This document shows, one piece after another, positions 24,025-32,798 of a stretch of DNA of 64,000 bases. Location: positions 29,055 through 93,054 of the forward strand of contig NZ_BNBC01000027.1 in assembly GCF_014654675.1 (NCBI RefSeq), read 5' to 3'. Source of the stretch: Streptomyces spiralis. GTDB lineage: Bacteria; Actinomycetota; Actinomycetes; Streptomycetales; Streptomycetaceae. A program made the position numbers and the translations under genes. How positions within the stretch are numbered: the stretch's first letter is position 1; each line of letters starts with the position of its first letter. The notes beneath the pieces were generated by a model. It worked only from the letters and a program-made list of their open reading frames with translations, was not told where the DNA came from and made no database searches.

Positions 24025-26370
24025 TCAAACTGATGCGAACACGGTGACCCGAGTGACGGCGCCGCCGGCCGCCGCTGCGATCGGCACCTGAAGGCGGCGG
24101 GCCGCTTCCAGATGGTTACTGGTCCAGATGATGCGCACGCCGGTCCCGGTCGCCTGCCCATCCGCATCGTGCAGGTCACGGCGAACCGCCTCGACCAGCC
24201 GGGAGTTGTTCTTCGGGTCGGAGTCCAGTGGCTCGGGCACCAGCCCTTCGTCGTTCTCCAGCCCGTGCGCCAGACTCTGGTACCACCGCAGGATCCGTTC
24301 GGCCATGATGATCAGTTCCTTCTGCGCGGCGGCACGGTCGTCGAGCGATGCTCTGTCTGCGGACCGCCGCCACAGTTCCAGGACCGCGTCTCCGGCCAGC
24401 CGGAGCCCGACAACACCAGCGACCAGGGTCGTCATCTCGCACAGAGGGACAGGCTTGGCCCCGCGTTCGGCCAAGAACGTCCGGAAGGCATCGTCCAGCC
24501 GGCGTGCCGCGGCCGCCGCCTGCCGGCCCTCCTGCGGAACCTGGATGGCCGCCTGCCCGAGAGCACAGCACGAGACCGCATAGTCCACGGCGGCGAGCAG
24601 ATATCGCGCGCTGTCGGCGTACGCCTCCGCCAGCGCCTTGCCGACCGCCGCGGAGGCGCCACGCGGCCAGAAGAACAAGCCGACGACCAAACTCACGCCA
24701 CAGCCGAGCGCGATGTCCTCGATGCGGAACAGGATCAACGAAAAGCCGGCAGGCTGTGCGACGTTGTACAAGATCACCAGTGTGAGGGTGAAGGCAGCCT
24801 GCCCGGCAGCGAACGAGACCACCGCCGGAACGACACCTGAGAACATCACCGCCAGCGGCAGCAAGATCCACAACAGAGTCGTGTCGTGTCCGATGAGCTG
24901 AAGAAGAGCGACGCCCAGGACCGAACCGGCCAAAGTCCCGCCAAGGGCACGAAAAGCGTTCTGCCCGGTGTTGAGTGCGTTGGAACGCAGAACCGACAGG
25001 GTGCCGAGCATGACCCAGAAGGCGTGCTGGACACCGGTCACGTCGGCCAGCACGACCGCGATACCCAGGCCGATGGCACCGCGGATGCTGTTGTGCAGCC
25101 ACACCGAGTGCGGTGCCACGTGCGCGGCCGCCCGGTCCGCTGCGCTGGTCAGCGGCCCGTCGGGCGCCCCCATCACGCGGCCGAGCAGGCGATCCCACCA
25201 ACTGCGCCGGTGAGCAGCGCGGGCGGCGCTGACGTTCTGCGCGATCTGCAGGACGACGAAGGCCACCTCCTGGGCCCGGAACGACACGTCAAGGCTGTCG
25301 ATGAAGGTGTCGAGGTCAGGCTCGCCGGCGTCCCCGGCGCCTGGCGTCGGCATGCGGCTGACGGCCTCGTCCTCCAGCGCGATCAAAGCCGTCCGAAGTT
25401 CCGCCGCTCCGGCCAGCAGCCGCTCCGGTGAGTCGTCCGGGTCGTCGAGCAACTGCGCCGACAGATCCAGGACTTCCGCAGCAGCCCTGCGCACCTCCGA
25501 CGACCCCGAGGTGCCCACCGGGCCTTCCTCCACCGCGGGAGCGGACTCCACCAGGATCGTGCTCAGCCAGGTCAGCTCATCGACCAGGCGAACCAGAGCC
25601 CGAGACTCGGTGGACAGACCCGTGGGCCGGTAAGGGGTGGCGGTGAAGGCCTGCCGCAGCTTGTGTGCACTCGACTCGGTCTGCCCAGCGCAAGTACGGC
25701 ACTTCCGGAACGCCGTTGCGCGGCACCGCCCCGCGAAGTAGTCGGCTTCCGAGCGCAGTTGAGCCGCCGCCGCCCGGCAGACCTGCGCCGCCGGCGCACT
25801 GAGCGGGTCGCCCTGCGGCCTCGGCCACAGCAACCGGACAGCGAGCATGGACGCCCCCGCCGCAAGCACCACGCCCATCAGCCGTTCGGGCAACTGCCCC
25901 AGCGGCGCAGGGGTCGCCACCGGCAGGATGAACGCAAGCAGCAGCGACGTCGCGGCGCCGGCCAGAACCGAGCTGACCACGCCCGAGAAGAGCACGACGA
26001 AGCCCACCGACACCGTCGCCACCACCGCGGTCCAGACTGACCGGGCCGCGAGGGTACCCAGCGAAACCAGCACCACCCACGCAACGGCGAGCGCCGCGTG
26101 TGCCCGCATCCGCTGGGCCGGGGGACCGGTGAACTCGACCAGCAGAAGCATCGAGAACGCACCGAACGCAGCGAAGGTGGCGGCGACCGGTGAATGGAAG
26201 ACCTGGGTGCACAACGCGAAGAGGAGGGGCAGCACCACCGTGGCCCTGGCCGCCCGCCGCGTGGCGGCCAGGACCGGATCCCGGCGGCGCAACCATGCGG
26301 TGAGCTGACGCATCCGATTCATCACGATCCGCCTCGGGGTGGAGACACGGTGACCGGGCAAGGAGGTCAT
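24025..26370 (-). CDS. FUSC-family membrane protein
   Basis: A 781-residue integral membrane protein of the FUSC (aromatic acid exporter / fusaric acid resistance) superfamily. It has two blocks of hydrophobic helices. One spans about residues 45-185 (VVLPLLFALCTQVF, FSMLLLVEFTGP). The other spans about 460-620 (AIGLGIAVVLADVTGVQHAFWVMLG, ALGGTLAGSVLGVALLQL). Each block is followed by a cytoplasmic helical part. The SVLRSNALNTGQNAFRALGGT stretch is the FUSC-like signature. ATG 26370 is chosen, with a G-rich ribosome site; ATG 26322 is possible. Probable role: efflux of toxic organic acids. Confidence 0.85.
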   Translation of the reverse strand: MTSLPGHRVSTPRRIVMNRMRQLTAWLRRRDPVLAATRRAARATVVLPLLFALCTQVFHSPVAATFAAFGAFSMLLLVEFTGPPAQRMRAHAALAVAWVVLVSLGTLAARSVWTAVVATVSVGFVVLFSGVVSSVLAGAATSLLLAFILPVATPAPLGQLPERLMGVVLAAGASMLAVRLLWPRPQGDPLSAPAAQVCRAAAAQLRSEADYFAGRCRATAFRKCRTCAGQTESSAHKLRQAFTATPYRPTGLSTESRALVRLVDELTWLSTILVESAPAVEEGPVGTSGSSEVRRAAAEVLDLSAQLLDDPDDSPERLLAGAAELRTALIALEDEAVSRMPTPGAGDAGEPDLDTFIDSLDVSFRAQEVAFVVLQIAQNVSAARAAHRRSWWDRLLGRVMGAPDGPLTSAADRAAAHVAPHSVWLHNSIRGAIGLGIAVVLADVTGVQHAFWVMLGTLSVLRSNALNTGQNAFRALGGTLAGSVLGVALLQLIGHDTTLLWILLPLAVMFSGVVPAVVSFAAGQAAFTLTLVILYNVAQPAGFSLILFRIEDIALGCGVSLVVGLFFWPRGASAAVGKALAEAYADSARYLLAAVDYAVSCCALGQAAIQVPQEGRQAAAAARRLDDAFRTFLAERGAKPVPLCEMTTLVAGVVGLRLAGDAVLELWRRSADRASLDDRAAAQKELIIMAERILRWYQSLAHGLENDEGLVPEPLDSDPKNNSRLVEAVRRDLHDADGQATGTGVRIIWTSNHLEAARRLQVPIAAAAGGAVTRVTVFASV

Positions 26371-26652
26371 GAGGCACCCCTCACGCCCGGCGTCGCCGCC
26401 GCGCGGCCAGGGCCACCAAGAACACAGGACGACGGCCCCGCCTCCTCGGACATGATCCGATTTTCGAACAGCGCCATGAGACTCGTCCATCCTCTGGTTC
26501 GGAGAGGCTCCGGCGCCGGTGACGGGTGGGTCCCGCCGTTCTCTGCTGGGAAAGTCCGGTGCCGAATCACCGTACTGGCGTCGGCCGCGCCACCCGTTCT
26601 TACCTGCGGCTCAACCGCCACGTGCCAGTCGGTCGGTGATCGGTGTGCCTTG

Positions 26653-26958
26653 TCAGTTCTCGATCCTGACCTGGCGTGGATCGAAGGCGACGTAGCCGCT
26701 GAAGTCGCGACCGACACGGGTCGCCGCCGACTCCTTGATGTTCGGGTAGGACCAAGCCGCGTCCCTGAGCACCGACTCGCCGACCACGACGTCGTGATAC
26801 TGCGCCCTCCCCTTCCAGGGGCAGGTGTAGGGGGTTGGGCTGTTGCGGAGCGCGCCGGCCGCAACCGAGTCCGGTGGGAAGTATGCGTTTCCCTCGATAC
26901 TGACTACCGCCTCGCTCGCAGCCTCTGCCACGACGGTCTCCCCGACCACTGCCTTCAT
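26653..26958 (-). CDS. DUF427 family protein
   Basis: A 101-residue protein of the DUF427 family. It has VAEAASEAVVSIEGNAYFPP, the characteristic CPWKGRAQYHDV and WSYPNIKES, with the final GYVAFDPRQVRI. The family has no established activity. On the minus strand, separated from the FUSC gene by 282 bases of unassigned sequence. The dyad CCATAC-N6-GTATGG lies 143 bases upstream of its start. Confidence 0.9.
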   Translation of the reverse strand: MKAVVGETVVAEAASEAVVSIEGNAYFPPDSVAAGALRNSPTPYTCPWKGRAQYHDVVVGESVLRDAAWSYPNIKESAATRVGRDFSGYVAFDPRQVRIEN

Positions 26959-27100
26959 CGGTCTTTCCTCTCATCGATCCCTTTGCACGGCCATATCCGC
27001 CCACGCGGCCGACCGTGTCGCCTGTTCTTCTCTGCTCATCGGCTCACCCCTCCAATGTGCCGTTACGCCGCCCATGCGCACAGCGCTGCGGTGCGGTGGA

Positions 27101-27118
27101 CCATACAGTCCAGTATGG
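27101..27118. promoter_or_regulatory. Dyad CCATAC-AGTCCA-GTATGG
   Basis: A perfect 6-6-6 inverted repeat in the 272-base spacer between the minus-strand DUF427 gene and the plus-strand GNAT gene. It overlaps a GGAC-N6-GTCC pattern (27098-27111) related to the second dyad 33 bases further on. Likely a repressor site; the regulator is unknown. Confidence 0.5.
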
Positions 27119-27150
27119 CGCTCACTTTCCGCAAGGCCATGCGGTAAGTT

Positions 27151-27164
27151 GGACTAAGTAGTCC
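27151..27164. promoter_or_regulatory. Dyad GGACTA-AG-TAGTCC upstream of the GNAT gene
   Basis: A perfect 6-2-6 palindrome, the same as the one at 19005-19018 except for the central two bases. TAAGTT (27145-27150), a good -10 box, abuts it on the left, so a bound repressor would cover the transcription start of the acetyltransferase gene that begins 67 bases downstream. Probably a site for the TetR protein encoded at 19231-19902. Confidence 0.6.
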
Positions 27165-27230
27165 GTTTGAGTGTCCCCTGAGAGGGCTACTCGGGGCTAC
27201 TGACTGGAGACGAGCGAAACGAGAAGAGAC

Positions 27231-27581
27231 ATGGGGCCATCACCCGCCGCCGTCGAGGTGCGCAAGGACGAGACCACCCGCCTCTACGAGGCACTGATCG
27301 ATGGCGAGGTCGTCGGCAGCCTGGCTTACGAGACTACTGGGGGACGTGTCTCGCTCACGCACTCGTACGTGGACCAGGACCGCCGGCATCAGGGCATCGC
27401 GTCGGCCATCGCGCGCTACGCCCTGGAAGACCTGAGTCGAAGCCAGGCCAAGGTTGGCGTCTACTGCGGTTTCGTCGCCGATTACGTCCAAGCCCACCCC
27501 GAGTGGAACGGCACCGTCGACATCAACCGCTCAGCTTTCATCGCCACTCGAACCGTGCGGGACACGACCAGCGGGCACTGA
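27231..27581 (+). CDS. Small YjdJ-type GNAT acetyltransferase
   Basis: A 116-residue single-domain acetyltransferase of the YjdJ type. The core shows GEVVGSLAYETTGGRVSLTHSYVD, the CoA loop RRHQGIASAIARYAL and KVGVYCGFVADYVQAHPEW. It is a paralogue of the protein at 23045-23518 but lacks its N-terminal extension. The target is unknown. The promoter region carries two dyads. It appears to be the last gene of the accessory block: the next gene on the same strand has core-like composition. Confidence 0.82.
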   Translation: MGPSPAAVEVRKDETTRLYEALIDGEVVGSLAYETTGGRVSLTHSYVDQDRRHQGIASAIARYALEDLSRSQAKVGVYCGFVADYVQAHPEWNGTVDINRSAFIATRTVRDTTSGH

Positions 27582-27800
27582 AGATCCACCGTCTTGAAGT
27601 CGCTGGTCACGGGCCGGTTGAGTCGCTGATCGGGTACACGTGCAGGTCGAGGGCGCTTGTCGGATCTCGAGGTCATGCGCCCGGGGTGGCCGATCGGCCC
27701 TCCTCTCGGGCCGTGGGTCCCTTCACTGCTGCGCGTGAGCGTGCGAACACTGGATTTCGGGGCAGTCGGTGTGCTGCCCGTGATCCGACGGACTGCGGTG

Positions 27801-30479
27801 GTGAGTGCAGTGTCCGCATCCAGTGACAACGGACCCGGCCCGGTGGCCGAAGGGCCCGACCCCCTGGGAGATCCGTTCCTGCGCACGCGGTTCGCCGTGC
27901 CGTCGCGGCCCGCCACCTTCCTTCGGCGAAGACGCCTGTGCGAGCACCTCGACCATGCGCTCGACACGCCGCTGACGATGGTCAACGGCAGCGCCGGCGC
28001 GGGCAAGACCCTGCTGGTCGCCGACTGGGCCGCAGGCCTGGGACGGCCGGTGGCCTGGCTCACCCTCGACGCCTCCGACCAGTCACCCGGCCTCTTCTGG
28101 GCCCATGTGCTGCAGGCCCTGCGCGAGCGCGGCGTGCGGGAGGTCCGGAAGGCGGGCTGCCCGGCGGACGCCGGCTCGGTGGCCCACGCCCTGCTCGCCC
28201 GGCTCGCCGCCGAGCTGAGCGGACGCGACCGGCCCGCGATCCTCGTCCTCGACGAATTCGACCGGGTCACCGCACCGGAGATCGCCGACCAGCTCGCCTT
28301 CGTCCTGCACCACGCCGGGCGCGGTCTGCGCACGGTCCTGGTCACCCGCACCGAACCGGTGCTGCCCCTGCACCGGTACCGGGCCGAGGGCACCTTGACC
28401 GAGGTCAGGGGCGCCGAACTGGCATTCACCCCCGAGGAGGCGGCCACGCTGCTGGCGCGGCACGGACTGCGGCTCCCCGGCGGTGCCGTCGCCGCCCTCG
28501 TGGCGCGTACCCGGGGCTGGGCCGCCGGTCTGCGGCTGAGCGCCCTGGCCGCACAGCGCAGCGGCGACCCCGAGACGTACCTCAAGGAGTTCGAGGCCGG
28601 CCACAGCACGATCGCCGACTTCCTGCTGGCCGAGGTGCTCGGCCGGCAGCCCGCCAGGACGCAGGACCTGCTGCTGCGCGTCAGCGTCCTGGACCGGATC
28701 TGCCCCGACCTGGCCGACGCGCTCTCGGGCCGACGGGACGCCGGGGCGATCCTCGCCGAGCTGCACCGGGCCAACGCGTTCGTCGAACACCTCGGCCACG
28801 ACTGGTACGGCCTGCACCCGCTGTTCGCGGAGATCCTCGGCGCCCACCTCAGGGCCCGGTCCCCCGGACTGGAGACCGAACTGCACCGCAGGGCCGCCCG
28901 GTGGCTGAGGCACTCCGGTCACCTGCTGGAGGCACTCGCCCACGGTGCGGCGGCGGGCGACTGGGAGTTCACCGCCCGCGCCCTGGTCGACGACCTGGCG
29001 ATCGGGCAGTTCTTCACGGGGCTGCGCTCCGACGACCTGGGTGAGCTGTTCTCCCGGATGGCACCGGACGTCACCGGTCCGGAGGCCGACCTGGTCCGCG
29101 CGGCCCGCGAGCTGGCCGCCGGTGCCCCGGCCCGCGCCGGCCCGTATCTGGAGCACGCCCGGCGGGCCCTTGAGCGCGAGGGGCGGGGCAGAGCGGCAGC
29201 ACGGCTGAGTTGCGCCCTCCTGGACGCCCTGTCCGCCCGGCTGACCGGTGCTCCGGGCCGGGCCGAGCACGCGGCGGCTCGGGCGGGAGAGATCAAGCAG
29301 GACATCGCGCCCGGACTTCTGGACCGGCATCCCGAAGTCACGGCCCTGCTGCAGACCCACCTGGGCTCGGCCCGGCTGTGGGCGGGGCGTTTCGACGACT
29401 CCCGGTCCGCCCTGTGCGCCGCGGCCGCCGGCTCCGAGGGGGTGCGTACGGCATTGCCCCGGCAGGAGTGCCTGAGCCAGCTCGCCCTCATCGACTATCT
29501 GAACGGCTGGACCGGGCGGGCGGAGCGCGGGGCACTGGCCGCCCTCGCCGAGGCGGAACGGTTCAGTCTGTCCGAGTCGTGGGGCTCCGGCCTAGGGTGC
29601 CTGGTCCTGGCCGCGGTCGCCGTCGACCGCGACGAGCTCGACAAGGCCGAGGCACTGCTGGAACGGGCCGGGGCAGAGCAGCCCGTCCCGCCGGACCCGG
29701 TGACGGCCGCCGGACGTGCCATCGTCCGGGCGCGTCTCCAGCTCGCCCGCGGCCGGACCCGGGCCGCCCTGGAGACGGCGGAGTCGATCGTCCCTTCCGC
29801 GGCGGCGTCACCCTGGGCCCAGGACCACACCGCGCTCGTCGTCTCGGCCGCCCATCTCGCCGAGGGCCGCCCCGAGCCGGCCGTGAAGGCGGTGCAGGAC
29901 CCGGCGTGCCACCGGACCGCGTGCGCCGTGGCCGCCGCCCGGGCACACCTCGCGGCGGGGAATCCGGACGCGGCGCTGGACCTCCTCGACGGCCTTCCCG
30001 CCGAGGAGGGTGCCGGTCCCGCGGTCACGGTCCGGGCCATGCTGGTCCGGGCGGAGGCCGCGGACCGGACGGGCGACCACGACACGGCACGCCGTCTGGT
30101 CGGCAGGGCGCTCCTTGACGCCGGCCACGAGCGGCTGAAGCGCCCGTTCGTCGAGTCCGGCCCGTGGATCCGCCGCCTTCTGGGCACGGACCCCGTGCAC
30201 GGACCGGGCCGGGACCGGCCGGCCGCGCGCTGCGGAGGGGCGAGCGGGGCCGAGCCGTGCGCACTGCCGTCGCCGACGCTGCTCGTCGAGGAGCTCACGG
30301 CTCGCGAGTGCGACGTGCTGCGGCGGCTCGCGCAGTTGATGTCCACCGAGGAGATCGCCGCGGACCTGTTCCTGTCGGTCAACACGGTGAAGACCCATCT
30401 GAAGAACGCGTATCGCAAACTCGGCGTGAACCGCCGCGGCGAAGCGGTCCGCCGGGCCCGCGAACGCGGCCTTCTGTGA
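27801..30479 (+). CDS. MalT-like LuxR-family ATPase regulator
   Basis: A large regulator of about 892 residues. The N-terminal STAND ATPase has P-loop GSAGAGKTLLV and the Walker B-like ILVLDEFD; a long helical TPR-like region follows. The C-terminal LuxR helix-turn-helix is LTARECDVLRRLAQLMSTEE, then NTVKTHLKNAYRKLGV. MalT-type proteins are ATP- and ligand-dependent activators. The exact start is unclear: GTG 27801 is conservative, the frame is open to TTG 27657, and conserved sequence begins at DPFLRTRFAVPSRPA. The small membrane-protein genes behind it are its likely targets. Confidence 0.85.
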   Translation: MSAVSASSDNGPGPVAEGPDPLGDPFLRTRFAVPSRPATFLRRRRLCEHLDHALDTPLTMVNGSAGAGKTLLVADWAAGLGRPVAWLTLDASDQSPGLFWAHVLQALRERGVREVRKAGCPADAGSVAHALLARLAAELSGRDRPAILVLDEFDRVTAPEIADQLAFVLHHAGRGLRTVLVTRTEPVLPLHRYRAEGTLTEVRGAELAFTPEEAATLLARHGLRLPGGAVAALVARTRGWAAGLRLSALAAQRSGDPETYLKEFEAGHSTIADFLLAEVLGRQPARTQDLLLRVSVLDRICPDLADALSGRRDAGAILAELHRANAFVEHLGHDWYGLHPLFAEILGAHLRARSPGLETELHRRAARWLRHSGHLLEALAHGAAAGDWEFTARALVDDLAIGQFFTGLRSDDLGELFSRMAPDVTGPEADLVRAARELAAGAPARAGPYLEHARRALEREGRGRAAARLSCALLDALSARLTGAPGRAEHAAARAGEIKQDIAPGLLDRHPEVTALLQTHLGSARLWAGRFDDSRSALCAAAAGSEGVRTALPRQECLSQLALIDYLNGWTGRAERGALAALAEAERFSLSESWGSGLGCLVLAAVAVDRDELDKAEALLERAGAEQPVPPDPVTAAGRAIVRARLQLARGRTRAALETAESIVPSAAASPWAQDHTALVVSAAHLAEGRPEPAVKAVQDPACHRTACAVAAARAHLAAGNPDAALDLLDGLPAEEGAGPAVTVRAMLVRAEAADRTGDHDTARRLVGRALLDAGHERLKRPFVESGPWIRRLLGTDPVHGPGRDRPAARCGGASGAEPCALPSPTLLVEELTARECDVLRRLAQLMSTEEIAADLFLSVNTVKTHLKNAYRKLGVNRRGEAVRRARERGLL

Positions 30480-30514
30480 GCCCCCTGCCGGTGGTCCGCT
30501 CCAGGCCGGAGCAC

Positions 30515-30559
30515 ACCGGCAGCGGTCCGCTCAAGGTTCGGGCCACCGGCAGCGGTCCG
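30515..30559. repeat. Two direct 15-base repeats
   Basis: ACCGGCAGCGGTCCG occurs at 30515-30529 and 30545-30559, a 30-base period, with a weaker third copy near 30487. They lie in the spacer between the LuxR gene and the small 65-residue ORF. This could be an activator-binding array or only a local duplication. Confidence 0.55.
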
Positions 30560-30669
30560 GCCGCGTCCACCGTGTATCACCTGCGCAGGGTGAGGCCCGG
30601 TGACCGGCCCGGACGGACGATCGCAAGCAGGGGCGCACCTGTCCTCGAGTCACCGCGGGAGTACAGCTG

Positions 30670-30867
30670 ATGCGCTACGAGATCCGCGTCGACGGGGACA
30701 TGTCGGAGACGCTGGCCCAGGCGTTCCCGGAGCTGGAGCACGTGCGGATGTCCGGCCAGACGGTCCTCTTCGGTCCCGTCGTGGACGAGGCGCACCTGTA
30801 CGGGCTGCTGGCCCGCTGCCAGTCGCTGGGACTGCGGGTCCTGGAGATGCGCCGCGTCCCGGAATGA
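30670..30867 (+). CDS. Conserved small protein
   Basis: A 65-residue protein with a beta-alpha-beta pattern: MRYEIRVDGDMSETLAQAFP, then TVLFGPVVDEAHLYGLLARC and a final LGLRVLEMRRV. I recall many similar short proteins in actinobacteria next to membrane stress genes, without a known function. A GGGAGTACAGCTG precedes the ATG. It is the first gene of the group 30670-32798 and probably shares its control. Confidence 0.7.
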   Translation: MRYEIRVDGDMSETLAQAFPELEHVRMSGQTVLFGPVVDEAHLYGLLARCQSLGLRVLEMRRVPE

Positions 30868-30933
30868 GGCCCGCGGCCGAGTGGGCCGCGGGCGGCCCGT
30901 GGCGGCGTGCGGGAGACCCCGTGAGGAGGAGTC

Positions 30934-31587
30934 ATGAGCGTTTCGCGTGATGCGGCGGCGCGTACCGGACCCGGGCCCCGGCCCGACGGCGGGGCGTCCG
31001 GGGATCCCGGCGACGTGCTGGCGGGCCTCGGCGGTTCCTGGACGTGGCTGCTGGCCTCCGCGCTGGCGACGCTGGTACCGGGGGTCATCGTGCTGGTCTG
31101 GCCGGACGAGACCCTTCACGTCCTGGCGGTCGCCGTCGGCCTGTATCTGCTGGTGGTCGGTGTGTTCCGGTTCGTCGCCGCGTTCTCCCCGAAGGAGCAC
31201 GGCGAACGGCTCTCGCGACTGCTCGTCTCGGTGCTGTTCGTGCTCGCAGGGGTGCTGTGCCTGAGGCATCCGCTGCAGACCGTCGCGGCGCTCTCGCTGA
31301 TCGTCGGGATCGTCTGGCTCGTGTCCGGCATGCTGACCGCCTACGCCGCGCTCGCCGTGAAGGACCTGGCCCATCGCGGCTTCGTCCTCGGCGCGGCCGC
31401 GCTCGGCGTCGTCGCGGGCATCGTCGTGCTGGCGCTGCCCACCCAGTCGGCGCTGGCCCTGACCCGGCTGCTCGGACTGTGGCTCGTCCTGCTCGGTGTG
31501 GTCGAACTGGGCGTCGCCTTCGCCTGGCGCTCGGCGCTGCGCAGAACACGGACGGAGCGCGTGCCCGGACCCGGTACGACGCTCTGA
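30934..31587 (+). CDS. HdeD-like DUF308 membrane protein
   Basis: A 217-residue membrane protein with six predicted helices arranged as repeated pairs (LASALATLVPGVIVLVWP, VAVGLYLLVVGVFRFV, LLVSVLFVLAGVLCL, LIVGIVWLVSGMLTAYA). This is the DUF308/HdeD pattern of acid-stress membrane proteins. The first 30 residues are Gly/Pro-rich and cytoplasmic. GAGGAG lies upstream of the ATG. The 3' end including the stop codon is duplicated in tandem (see the repeat at 31571-31620). Confidence 0.85.
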   Translation: MSVSRDAAARTGPGPRPDGGASGDPGDVLAGLGGSWTWLLASALATLVPGVIVLVWPDETLHVLAVAVGLYLLVVGVFRFVAAFSPKEHGERLSRLLVSVLFVLAGVLCLRHPLQTVAALSLIVGIVWLVSGMLTAYAALAVKDLAHRGFVLGAAALGVVAGIVVLALPTQSALALTRLLGLWLVLLGVVELGVAFAWRSALRRTRTERVPGPGTTL

Positions 31588-31620
31588 GCCCCGGCCCGGT
31601 ACGACGCTCTGAGCCCCGGC
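31571..31620. repeat. Perfect 25-base tandem duplication across a stop codon
   Basis: Positions 31571-31595 and 31596-31620 are identical (beginning CCGGTACGACGCTCTGAGCC). The first copy carries the last codons and TGA of the DUF308 gene, so the second copy is an out-of-gene echo. A second small tandem, GCGCCGGTCTGC twice, follows at 31669-31692. Both look like recent slippage events. Confidence 0.85.
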
Positions 31621-31813
31621 CAGGGCACATCGCTCCGCGCCCCGGCCGCCGTACCGCAGTCCCGACCCGCGCCGGTCTGCGCGCCGGTCTGCGCGCCGGG
31701 CGAGCGATCACCCGGTCCGGGTGAGGCGCCCGGCGCCTGCCGTGCGGACGCTGAGAATCGGACATACCGGTCACCGGGTGGAGGCCCGGCGCGGACCGGA
31801 ACGGAGGCAAGAA

Positions 31814-32302
31814 ATGAGTGCCGACATGTACCTCGCCTACGACTATCCGCTGCTGAGCGCCTTCTGGACGATGCTGTGGTTCTTCCTGTGGATCATGTGG
31901 TTCATCCTGCTCTTCCGGGTCGTCCTCGACATCTTCCGTGACGACTCGCTGAACGGCTGGGCCAAGACGGGCTGGCTGGTGTTCTGCATCGTGCTGCCGT
32001 TCCTCGGCGTGTTCGTCTACGTCATCGCGCGCGGCAAGAGCATGGGCCGCCGCGAGATCGCACAGGCGCGGGCGCAGCAGAACGCCGTCGACGCTTACAT
32101 CCGCGAGACGGCGGCCGGTGGCAGGACCAGCAGCGTCGACGAACTCGCCCGGCTGTCCGATCTCCGCTCCCGGGGCGACATCACGGACGAGGAGTTCGCC
32201 CGGGCCAAGGACATGGTCCTCGTCGGTGCCGCCCCCGCGGGCCGGGCCACCTCGGTCACCGGCACGCAGAACGCTTCCGGCACCCCCACCTCCCGCGGCT
32301 GA
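31814..32302 (+). CDS. SHOCT domain membrane protein
   Basis: A 162-residue protein. Two membrane helices occupy about residues 12-75 (LSAFWTMLWFFLWIMWFILLF and WLVFCIVLPFLGVFVYVI), resembling the phospholipase D nuclease N-terminal domain. A C-terminal SHOCT motif (DELARLSDLRSRGDITDEEF) follows a helical linker. SHOCT modules mediate oligomerisation. GGAGG lies ahead of the ATG. Part of the membrane-protein group after the MalT-like regulator; function unknown. Confidence 0.86.
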   Translation: MSADMYLAYDYPLLSAFWTMLWFFLWIMWFILLFRVVLDIFRDDSLNGWAKTGWLVFCIVLPFLGVFVYVIARGKSMGRREIAQARAQQNAVDAYIRETAAGGRTSSVDELARLSDLRSRGDITDEEFARAKDMVLVGAAPAGRATSVTGTQNASGTPTSRG

Positions 32303-32351
32303 GGCCACCGTACGAGCCGGGCACACCGCACGAGACGAAACGAGGCAGAAG

Positions 32352-32798
32352 ATGACCGCGACACCGACCGCCCGTCCGCACGCGAAGCTGGCATGGGCCA
32401 CCGGCCTGACGGCCTTCGCCGCCGTCATGCTGATGATCGCCGGAGTGTTCGACATCTTCCGGGGCATCATGGGCATCGCCCAGGACAACGTGTTCGTGAC
32501 GACGCCCAACTATGTCTTCCACTTCGACCTCACCGGCTGGGGCTGGATCCATCTGATCCTCGGCGCACTCGCCGTGATCGTCAGTCTCGGGCTCTTCCAG
32601 ACGGCGACCTGGGCGCGCGTCGCGGGCGTCACCATCGCCGGATTCATCATCCTCGCGAACTTCCTGTCCCTGCCGTACTACCCGGTCTGGTCGGTCGTGA
32701 CGATCGCCTTCTCGGCGTTCATCATCTGGGCCCTGTGCGTGGCGCGGCCCGCCGAAGAGCCCCCAGCCCCCGCCAAGGCGGCACCGCGCGGCCCCTAG
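32352..32798 (+). CDS. Four-helix membrane protein (DUF7144-like)
   Basis: A 148-residue integral membrane protein with four helices: LTAFAAVMLMIAGVFDIF, WGWIHLILGALAVIVSLGLF, VTIAGFIILANFLSLPYY and SVVTIAFSAFIIWALCVA. The NYVFHFDLTGWGWIHL loop is the family signature. The role is unknown. AGGCAGAAG is a moderate ribosome site. The stop codon is inside the palindrome GGCCCCTAGGGGCC (32790-32803), which may act as terminator. Confidence 0.82.
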   Translation: MTATPTARPHAKLAWATGLTAFAAVMLMIAGVFDIFRGIMGIAQDNVFVTTPNYVFHFDLTGWGWIHLILGALAVIVSLGLFQTATWARVAGVTIAGFIILANFLSLPYYPVWSVVTIAFSAFIIWALCVARPAEEPPAPAKAAPRGP

